Assembly: GCA_013368375.1 (NCBI GenBank)
Contig: JAACJP010000011.1
Coordinates: 744,001 to 808,000, forward strand
Direction: 5' to 3'
Source of the DNA: Tricholomella constricta
Taxonomy: Eukaryota; Basidiomycota; Agaricomycetes; Agaricales; Lyophyllaceae
DNA: 64,000 nucleotides
Positions 9,537-19,305 of this stretch are shown in pieces. A program made the position numbers and the translations under genes. The stretch's first letter is position 1. Each line of letters starts with the position of its first letter. Under the pieces are notes generated by a model, which was given only the letters and a program-made list of their open reading frames with translations, was not told where the DNA came from and did not search any database.

Positions 9537-11614
9537 CCACCCTGAGCATAGTCAAGATGGAGTCGGACGAAGACGACTTGTCCGACCCCGAGGCCAATGA
9601 AGAAGAAGCCAGCGATAGGGAATTGCTGGCGCTAAAAGTGAAGCAATTCTGGGACACCACCGATGTTGTTAGCGAACATCGACGAAGACAACTAGAGGAA
9701 CGAGCGGATAGGCTCGTTCTACGATCAACCGGAGCACAGTCCGTTGGAGAAATGGTCGTACAGGAGTATGCCGACCGATACTTGGAAGCGCTGTCCGTAG
9801 TAGTTACGGAATACAGGAAGAAGTACCCTAAGGGAACTTCGAATTCAGCAGTCAGCTCGATCGCTGGGACTCCTATACCTAAGAAAGCTCCGCTCAACAA
9901 AGGAAAAGGTCGTTGGGATGACCTTTTCACCCCGCAAGCAGTGGCCTCGGGATCGAACCAGCCTCTTGATGAGGCTGCTATGGCAGTATCTGCGCTGCAC
10001 CAAGCGCGCCAGTTAGGAGAATCTGACGACGATTATCGTCGTCGGGCCGCGGCAGCGAAACGCGAAAGAATGACTCGCGAAGAGCACCTTGCGCAACCAC
10101 AAGGTTCCCGATGGGCCCCTGTTAGTGAGTCTACATTAGACCCACCCACTGAGCGTAAGGACACGAATTCGCAACTAGCTGGCACTGAAAGCGTGCCAGC
10201 TATTCAAGTACCTCCGGAGGCTAAGGATGGCCGTGTTCCATTAGCGAAAGAGTGGAACAACCGGATCGCTTACCAGCGTCTGAGAAATGCTGATCTATCA
10301 CGGAGCAAGTTCACGAATTATGACGACCAAGGAGTCGTCTTTGAAGGACATATGCCTGTGGATGAGATGGCGAGGCAATGGGCCTCGCAAACTCAAGGTT
10401 CGGATGGTGGGTTAGTAACTGGATTGGAAGCCGTCGAAAAGAATAATTCGACGGCGATAGCTAACGGTCGTCGAGACATGCGGGTTCGAATAAGTGAACC
10501 CGCGGAATATGCGCAGCCTCGAGCTCAGACTCGAGGCTATTCAATGCCTGCTCCGATCCGCCGGAGTCAATCAATTGCGGACGGAATACATGCTGCCGGA
10601 GAGCAGCATAAAACTAAGATGCATGAGCGATTGCATCAATTAATGCACGAGCGTTTGTCGGTACGACTGTCGCTTCCGGACGGGATGAAATCTCGGCGTG
10701 CGGACTCAAAGTCCGTAGGCACTTATAGTGGAAGTGCAAAGTTCGGCGACCTTGAAGAATGGCTGTCGAGCCTCGTCGTGATGCTGGCAGTGAGCCAGTT
10801 TGGAGGAGAAGAACGCGACCAAGAGCGCGTTCTGATAACATCCGAGTTTCTCGATGGCGAAGCTCGAAAGTGGTACAATCGCCACGTTATACATGTGAAC
10901 CGCGAGAAGCAGTTCTGGACGTTTGAAGACGTCGTACTTGGATTGTATGACCGGTTCGTGCTACCCTCAACCATGCAAGATGCTCGTAACGACTTTAATG
11001 CCGTTACTTACTCGGCGAGCAAAGGAATACAAGGTTTATATGATGACCTTGTGGACCATGCCATGAATATGGCAGCAAGAACGGACGATTGGACGTTCCT
11101 GGAGAAATTCCTCAAGACACTTCCGCGTGAGATGCGGAAGGCATTATTCGATGACGGGCTATCACCCGAAATCAACACGGTCCAAGAGTTCCTAGCGGTG
11201 GGCTTAGCACACCAAGCCACCCAGAAGACGGCTGATTACTTTGAGCGGAACATAACCGCTCAGCGAAATCAACCGAGTCAACTGCGGAAACCAGATGGGG
11301 GGCGAGTGAACACCCCACAAAACAATTTCAACAGGACTCGACGTGTGTTTGGCGCACTTAATGAAAAACCATACGCCAAGCTAGCGTATCAGGATCAACC
11401 GGGACGTGGAGAGCAAAAGCTCCACGTCGAGAAACCAGCGATGAAGACGGGAGATCGTCCGCATTACGATCAAACCAAAAACCACGGTCATCACAACCAC
11501 CCCCCGGGGGAAGTGTGCTTTAATTGTGGGAAACTAGGGCATTTTGCAAAAGATTGCAAACAGCCCAAGAAACAGCGAGCGTTCCTACGGGCCGCACATA
11601 CAGCGGCAAGCTAG
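9537..11614 (+). pseudogene. gag: gag of element II copy 1, main part
   Basis: Continues the frame begun at 2,792. Residues run from MESDEDDLSDPEANEEEASD through a capsid-like region (FGDLEEWLSSLVVMLAVSQF...FLDGEARKWYNRHV...DRFVLPSTMQDARNDF) to a CCHC zinc knuckle CFNCGKLGHFAKDC (11,516-11,557). Copy 3 continues from here in the same frame into an acidic linker and protease. Copy 1 has lost about 680 bp right after the knuckle (junction near 11,609), which creates the stop at 11,612-11,614 and removes the protease. Unlike copy 3, this copy keeps CGA at the position (about 10,863) where copy 3 has a TGA. Confidence 0.88.
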
Positions 11615-11645
11615 ACGCCATCGGTCATTGGAGAAACGAAGAGAA

Positions 11646-11651
11646 TGACTA
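11646..11651 (+). promoter_or_regulatory. TGA CTA leaky-stop motif, copy 1 (out of frame here)
   Basis: The hexamer that separates gag-protease from pol in copies 2 and 3 is retained, but the upstream deletion has put the copy-1 gag frame out of phase with it. Confidence 0.6.
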
Positions 11652-14600
11652 AAAGTAACAGTAGAAGATGACAAAGATCCTGATAATGAGGGTAGGCCGA
11701 TAAACAGCCTACCAAAGGATCACCCAGCACTGCTATTATCCGATGAAGAGTTTCAAGAAACTCTTAAGGAGGGGGATAAGCCACCTCCGAAGAAGAGAAA
11801 ACCCCAACGACAACAGCAGAAGGCACAACACGAGCCTTCGAACGAACGAGCACGGACTCACGAGCCATGCGAAGAACGCCAGCGCGATAATGAAGCGCGT
11901 AAGACGAGCGGGGCCGATAAGGATACGGAATCAGAGCCGTATACGAATGCGAGTAATCGATCATTTTGGGATAGACCAAACCCACATCCCCAATATGAGT
12001 GGATGTTCGACCCACGGATGCCGCAAGAATGGAACGCAGTAATAGCGTCAATGCGGGCTCACGAAGGAAGAAATGTAGGCACGCGAGGACAAGCGTACCG
12101 AAATCCACGGCCTGAGGAAGTATCGGAGCCAACGGAAATGAATTTTCCGGTGAATATACAACGGGCTAAACGGCCGTTGTATCGGTTACCAGTGAAGGAT
12201 GAGAGTGACTTTGCTCTTGTAAAACTACGAGCTAGGTTTGATGTTAAACCCAGCAATAAAGACACAGCGCACATTCGCGCTGCAAGAACGGTGAACGGAA
12301 AAGGTAAGGCACCCAATGGAGGCCTTACCGCGGAAGATTATCCACGACTTCGACAGCAATGGCATGACGAATTCGAAGATATGGTGGGTGGTACGAAACA
12401 ACAGCTACCACCCTGGCGGGAAGTCAATCACGAGATTACTCTCGTCGACGATGAGAAACAGTACCAGTACCACGCGCCGAGGTGCCCAATGTCCCTTCGC
12501 GAGGAATTCTACGCGAAGGTCAATCGGTATACAGATTCTAAATGGTGGGAGCCTCGTTCGGTAAAGCAAGCAGCGCCGCTGCTATGCATCCCGAAAAAAG
12601 ACGGCTCCCTGAGAACACCCTTGGACGCACGGCAGCGTAACGACAATACGATCAAGGACGTTACGCCCTTGCCAGACCAAGAAATCATTCGCGAGGATGT
12701 TGCCAGAGGGAAGATATGATCAAAGATTGACTTAACGGATGCGTACGAACAAGTACGCATCCTCGAGAAGGACGTACACAAGACCGCCTTTGCAACGATA
12801 GCGGGAACGTACGTTAGCAACATAATGCAGATCGGGGACTGTAACGCCCCCGCAACATTTCAACGATTAATGACGTCAATTTTTCGGGACGTCATTGGGA
12901 AATTTATGCATGTGTACTTGGACGACATATTCATATTTTCGAACTCCATCGAAGAACATGAAGATCATCTTCGAGTAGTGTTCGAACGATTACGCGAACA
13001 GTCCCTTTATTTGAAGTGGAAGAAATGCGAACTATATTCGGATCGCGTCGATTGCCTTGGTCATATAATCGACGACCAAGGAATTCACCCTGACGCCGAT
13101 AAATTGGCACGGATTCGCGATTGGAGGGTTCCACAGAATTACAACGATATACAGCGATTCGTTGGACTGGTTAATTATCTGGGTCAATTCCTCCCAGATA
13201 TATCCGCGTACACTGGGCCACTAATGGCGATGACCGAGAATGGGTCGCCATTCTATTGGAGACCAATTCATCAACGATGCTTTGAAATGATAAAGCATAT
13301 ATGTTGCACGACGCCAATTATTCGGCCTATTCAACCGAAGACAGACGAACCAATTTGGATTATATGTGACGCCTCCAAGTCAGGCGTCGGTGCGATGTAT
13401 GGTCAAGGACCTACGTGGATCCAAGCTCAGCCGGCTGGATTCATGTCCAAAAAATTCACGAATGCACAGCAGAATTACGCCGTGCATGAACTCGAAACCT
13501 TAGCTATCCTCGAAGCATTACTTAAGTGGGAGGATAAACTTGTGGGCTATAAAATCCACATCATTACCGACCACAAAGCCCTCGAATTCTTTAAGACCCA
13601 GGTGAATTTATCACCTAGGCAGCGTCGATGGATGGAATACATGTCGCGATTTAACTTCGACATTACCTATGTGAAAGGCGAACTGAATAAAGTCGCCGAC
13701 TGCCTATCGCGATATTTCGAGAGCGATAACCATCACGATCGTTACGACGTTCACGACTTCGTAGCTGCCGATGCTAGAATCGATCCTACTGGTGAAGATT
13801 TACCAGTACCACGATACCATGAAATCGTGGAAAAAGTAGTTGAAATTTGAGCGATGAAGGACGTAGAAATACGTCGAAGCAAGCGTCTTCAAGAACGCCA
13901 GGAGGATCGAGATGTAGAAGCCCAGATAATGGAGGCTGCGGCACCAAGTATCGCATCCGGACCATCGTCACACCTTCAAAAAAGCCAGAGGCCAACCGAA
14001 CTGGAACGTACGGTTGGAGATATGGTCCTCGGAAGGGACACAGTTGCCCCTCCCCCAGACAAAACGGACGAAAAGATCCGTAACGACGTTATCCTGGGAT
14101 ACCCAAAGGATAAACTTTTTTCAGTGATTCTCACTAACCCAACGGACTTTCGTACGTTCACTACGAAAGACAATCTGATTTGGACCACGAACGCTATAAA
14201 TGATAGCGTTCTATGCATACCGCGAGAACCCGAGATCATCACGTCAATTGTTGAGCAAGCCCATAAAACTATGGGCCATTTCGGTGCCGAACGGACTACT
14301 GAATATATTCGACGATGGTATTGGTGGCCATCACTAGCCACGACTGTTCGTACGTTTTGTAAAACGTGCGAGTATTGCCAACAGATCAAGACGTCAAATC
14401 AGAAACCGTTAGGGAAACTACATTCCCTGCCAGTACCCACTAAGCCTTGGGATTCTATCGGAATGGACTTTATCGGTCCATTTCCAGAATCAAAGGGATA
14501 TAACTACCTATGGGTAGTAATTTGTCGTATGACGAGTATGGTGCATATGATACCCATACATACGACGATGACGGCAGCCCAATTACCATGGGTATACCTA

Positions 14601-15548
14601 CGGGAAATCGTCAGGTTACATGGCCTGCCAAGCTCGATCGTAAGCGACCGAGACTCTAAGTTTACCTCGCGCTGGTGGCGCGAACTACATAAATTATTAG
14701 GAGCTAAGCTTCTAATGTCGACATCTTTCCACCCTCAGACGGATGGACAGACGGAGCGAGCCAATCGTAGTATTGGCCAGATATTTCGCGCCGTTGTACG
14801 GCATGACCAAAAGGATTGGGTAGATCGTATACCCATGGCCGAGTTTGCGATAAATGCGAGCGTATCGGCTACCACCAAGTTCGCTCCATTTGAGTTGAAT
14901 GGTGGATACATGCCATCCATGTTGAAAGAGATACGCTCAGACAGCGTAATACCAAAGGGAATTCGGGAATACGCTGAACGCGCATTGCAGAACATAGCGG
15001 AGGCGCATGACGCTATAATCGAAACGCGCGTATTTCAAACGCGCGAGGCAAACAGGCGTCGATCCACTGGTCCGGAAATAAAGGGGGGTGACTTGGTATA
15101 TTTATCTACCAAGAACTTGAACCTCCCCAAGGGACGCGCCCGGAAATTATGTCCGAAATTCGTCGGGCCCTACAAAGTATTGAAGGCCATGCCAGACACG
15201 TCGAACTATACGCTGGAATTACCTACGGCGCTTATGGAGCGTCGAATACATCCAACATTTCACATATCGCTGTTGCGCCCATACTACGCAACAAACGATG
15301 CAATGTTCCCGAATAGAACTCACCCGGAGCCCTATGATTTTGGGGCGCCGGACGATCACGAATGGTTTGTCGAAGAGATTTTGGGCCATAGATGGACCCA
15401 AAATAATAAAGTGGAATACCAAGTTAGGTGGAGTCTAGGTGACACCACCTGGGAATCGCACAACAATTGTAACAAGTTAGCGGCATTGGACCGCTACTTG
15501 GAATTGCAAGGGGTGGGCAGCGCATCGAGGTTGCCGCGACGAACCTAG
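11649..15548 (+). pseudogene. pol: pol of element II copy 1 (RT-RH-IN-chromodomain)
   Basis: One continuous frame interrupted by two TGA codons (12,717-12,719 and 13,848-13,850); the intact bases in copies 2 and 3 respectively are CGA. RT: IDLTDAYEQVRI, IGDCNAPATFQRLM, YLDD (12,916-12,927). RNase H: IICDASKSGVGAMYG, ITDHKALEFF, VADCLSR. Integrase: HKTMGHFGAER and CKTCEYCQQIK zinc site, GMDFIGPFPESKG, VSDRDSKFTSRWW, HPQTDGQTERANRS. After the integrase comes a chromodomain (WFVEEILGHRWTQNNKVEYQ, then VRWSLGDTTWESHNN) predicted to bind modified histone tails during integration. It is probably inactive in this copy because of the stops and the missing protease. Confidence 0.9.
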
Positions 15549-15673
15549 AATGTGGCGCGGTCATGTGATCACGGCGATCAGAAAAATTACATAACCATCA
15601 AAAGTTATGACAGAAGGTTAAATATGTTTTGGCGCTAGGACGCGCAACCAAATTTTCAACCAACAACCACAAC

Positions 15674-18646
15674 ATGTACCCAACCGCAGGAGCAAATTCA
15701 AGCAACGACGCGACTCGGGGCGGCGACAGCCGCACCGACTATCAAAATATGGCCTCGGGATCGAGTCCAAAAGGGGAGGAGGTGCAGGGACGCGCGGAAA
15801 GCGCGCCCCCGCCCCCAACTTATATGGGCGTGCAGTCCCAAACATTTCAATACCCATCGGTTGGCCACATGAGCCAACTGCCCCACCAGGGGCAACCGCC
15901 CCATCAGGGGCAACAACTATACCCTATGGTTGGCCACATGAGCCAACCGCCCCAGCAGGGGCAACAACCACAGACGGGTGGGTTCTACCCACCGTCGATG
16001 GCATATCAACATATGCCATCAATGCAGAGCTTTATGGGGTACCCACCACCGACGTGGTACCCCCAAATGCCCGCCCCAATCGTACCGCAAAATACACGGT
16101 ACAACGAGTCAGAGAAAATGGAGGTGGACGACCAAAGTCGTCAAAAAACACCTACTCCACCGGCGCAAGTGGCGCGCAGCGAACCGGCGCGGCAATATGT
16201 CGCGCCATATGCAGACGAACAAAGAGGTTCGTTTGCGTCGAGTTCGCGGAGGCCGGCAGACGATCGCGCAGCGTCGTCTGCGTCAAGTTCGAGGAGACCA
16301 TTCGCAGACGATGGTCTCCTTTCATCTATCTTGGACCGATTGGAAGACGCGGGTATTCACCGCGAGTTTTGTGATTTCTTGGACGACGGGATGGCGCAGC
16401 TGGTTGTAACCCAGCTGCTTGATGCGTACGATGGAGTTCGCGCGGACTTGAGACGCGTGAAGGCGAGAGAGTCGGCCATGGCTGAGCAACTCAGCCTGGC
16501 AAAAAAGCGACCGGCAGTGGCGTCGCCAGATCGCGGGGAGGGACCATCGTCCCGACCCATGAAAAGACAGCAGACCGAGGTGCGGCGAGAAGAACGCACC
16601 TTATATGAACCCAGGCGTCAGGAACAACGCCCGGAACAAGAGTATCGGCGGTTCGACCGCCATCCCGACCAAGAAGTGTGGCGTGATGAGCGCCCACTTG
16701 ATTATGGTCCTCAACGAGAGGAGCGTCGCGAGGACCGAGGGACGCGCGAAGTGCGTCCCTTACCGGCTCGAGAAGTCGAGCGAAGGGCGTCGACATCGTC
16801 GACATCCGCGGTGCAGGCACCGCAACAGCAACAGATAGCGGGAGCATTACTCCCACTACCGACCCCGGGAGAAAGCCGGGTACGGAACCCGGAGAGAGGT
16901 TCCCAAAAGAAGGAACCTGTTGGCAAGTATACCTTGCCAGCACCATCTCCTGCACCACCCACTATGATGGTGCAGCCCCCATCGCCTCCGCCAAAGGGCA
17001 AAGGCAAACAAAAGGCGTCTGACCCGTACGCCGAATTCATGGATGAGTCGGACTACGGCGAGTCCTCCGACGACGAGAAACCCGTCAGCAAGAAGAAGGC
17101 TGCCGGGCAGAAGCAGCATCGCGAGAATATGGCTTGCAAAGCTGAGAAGGAGGCGCCGGGATGGATCCCTTGCGAGCTTGGGGTGGTCTTTATCAACGGC
17201 CGCCACGAGCGGGACAACCGCTTCTGGGATATGGTGTCGCGGACGGTATATGTGTCGCCCGCCCAGAATCGTGCCTTTGCGCTAGGCACAGCAGCTCGCG
17301 TCTCAGAGAGCGAGTTAGCGACGGGACAAAACTCCCATCCTTCAGATGGACGGCTGTATGCCGTCGCACCACGTGGGTTCCCAATGAACCCCCGTGAAGT
17401 TGATCAGCTCTATGCGCTGATCAATGACCGACGTCATGGGGTGAGGGATGAAGAGCGGGCTGAGGCCTTTATGCTCTTCAGAGAATTCCGTCGGATCACC
17501 CTGTCGGTCGCGCCTCACTTGCACGACCGAGCCATGGCTCGTGCAGCCATGGACGAATTCCGGAGTGTCTCACGACCGTTCAGTGAACGGTCACCCATCT
17601 GGAATGCCCCGGTCATTAGACGGCCGGGTAAAGCATTCGAATATCGGCATGACAAGCCGACACGAGGAGCTGGTGTCCCCCAACCCGGCCCAGCTCATGC
17701 ATTGGATGTCGAACATTGGTGTCGACATATGATTCACCATGGGCGTATTGGTTCTAAGAACCAATATGGAGGTATCGTAATGGACTACCGGTTCCGCGTT
17801 CATCGTCGCGGGACCTGGGGCTACTTACTGGCGAACGTATTGTCGCCAGTAACTCATAGTATGTGGGCATGGTTTATGCGAATTTTCGCAACCATCACCG
17901 CACGGCCATACTTCTATGCAGAAGCGGTGGCGGCCCATAACGAGGCCAACCCTGATCGGCCGTTCACGCCGATTACCGGACCCGAGGTTATTATCCCTCG
18001 GATCCAACCTACCGCTCCCGAAGGGCGGTTGACGGAACAAGGTGTCCTACAACACCTTATTAACAGTGGTATTCCAATTAGTTGGATAAACCACAGCTAT
18101 ACTTATGGTCTACACTATTTAGACCATAACTACTCTACTGCAGGTCCTCATAAGGACCTGTTCCACAATGTTGACGATGATCGCGTTCGTTGACTCGATC
18201 AATTGGGCGTGCCACCCGCCATTCCGGAATGGGACGGGTGGTACCATCCCACCACCGACGACATCACGCGCATTCAAACGTTAATGCGCTTGGAGTTTCA
18301 GAACGAGGGGCTGGATTGTTTATCCAGCGTGGAATGGATGTTTGTGGGTGAAGACCCACATTTCCGAGAACTCCGTGTTCGGAGAGGGGAGTTTCCCCCT
18401 CCGGACCTGCACACTCCCGCTCCATCGGGATCGACGTCTACCAACGTCGAAATGGCGGACCCGGCGGCACTCACACCTGCCCCCGCGACACCCTCCACAG
18501 TCGTGGCAGCTCCAATAGGAGCTACCGAAACCCAAGTGGACCCCGTGTCGGCCCTCACAGGGCCTCTATCACTGGCAGTGATTACCACTAGCCAGGGTCC
18601 GGTGGAATCCAACCCCACCGACCCCGACACAGTGATGGAGTCATAG
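15674..18646 (+). pseudogene. ORF3 of element II copy 1 (one nonsense mutation)
   Basis: The same frame as the intact ORF3 of copy 3, starting MYPTAGANSSND at 15,674. It is interrupted by one TGA at 18,191-18,193, where copy 3 has CGA. It lies in the sense direction between pol and the 3' LTR, where an env would sit in a retrovirus, but no signal peptide or membrane span is visible. See the copy 3 entry for the domain description. The first two thirds are almost identical to copy 3, while the last third (from about 17,605) has many substitutions. Confidence 0.85.
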
Positions 18647-19021
18647 GTCGGGGAGACAACTTAATCCCCCCGTCAACGAACCGACCTCGACACGCAGGAG
18701 GTATCGTCGGGACGACCGCCATTGTCAGGTGTAGACCACCTTATTCCCGAGGAGCAAACCGCAGGTCGCGTACTCAAATATACGCAACACCGGATGTCCT
18801 CAATCCCAGGCCACCTCGAGCGGCACTTGGAAGCCGTGTAGTGGAACTATTGTCTCCACTATGTATTCGGTCATGAATACGTACCAGTAATACGTATTTC
18901 TGTGCAGGCGATATTGGGTGTAGGTCGCCGGGACCTACACCCTCCCTCTTGCCTTAATTTATTATTACTTATTACATTACTCCCTGGTGAAGATCGCTAC
19001 TAGCGATCTTAAAGGGGGGTA
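18647..19021 (+). other. 3' non-coding region and polypurine tract of element II copy 1
   Basis: A 375-bp region between ORF3 and the 3' LTR. It holds strong hairpins: TAGTGGA / TCCACTA, GTATTC / GAATAC, GGTGTAGGTC / GACCTACACC, and at the end AAGATCGCTA / TAGCGATCTT (18,990-19,010) with a one-base loop, immediately followed by the polypurine tract AAAGGGGGGTA and the LTR. The same layout recurs in copy 3 (37,246-37,621). Confidence 0.8.
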
Positions 19022-19242
19022 TGTAAGGGCGCTTACTATCTTATCGACTAATCTGATCTAATCGTATCTTATCGACACGATTATGCTATTGTTTGGCAAC
19101 ACCTTCCGGTGTTGCCTATTTAATCCTTTACATTACATAATTAAATAGTAGACCTTGTACACCTATACGTAGCAATCGACAGACTTGTCAAGCTTACGTC
19201 TAGCGTGCACAGCAAGGTCCCCAATCTTGTAACTCCGTTACA
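19022..19242 (+). repeat. 3' LTR of element II copy 1
   Basis: 221 bp, TGTAAGG...CCGTTACA. It is directly followed by internal protease-coding sequence of another element II copy rather than by flanking DNA with a target duplication. Confidence 0.92.
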
Positions 19243-19305
19243 GATCCATTAATCCTCCAGCTCGGAACTAAAGGAAGTCGGGCCACAGTAAATTTTGGCA
19301 CGACG

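Larger units (their letters stand above)
2464..19242 (+). mobile_element. Ty3/gypsy element II, copy 1 (LTR to LTR, with nested element I)
   Basis: Two 221-bp LTRs (TGTAAGG...CCGTTACA) bound the element and differ at a single position that I can see, indicating a young insertion. Order inside: leader, gag (2,792-3,086, interrupted, resuming at 9,537), pol (11,649-15,548), ORF3 (15,674-18,646), a hairpin-rich 3' region and the polypurine tract. Removing element I (6,446 bp) and one GCGT duplication rejoins gag in frame. Relative to copy 3 about 680 bp are missing between gag and pol, deleting the protease. No target duplication is visible: the left flank ends CATCGAA, while the right flank is internal sequence of another element II copy, so one boundary is probably recombinant. 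Confidence 0.9.

Noticed and set aside
15698..17384. Long open stretches on the minus strand and other frames over ORF3 as antisense genes
   Set aside because: They arise from the GC-rich codon use of ORF3, recur identically in both copies as shadows, and resemble no protein.
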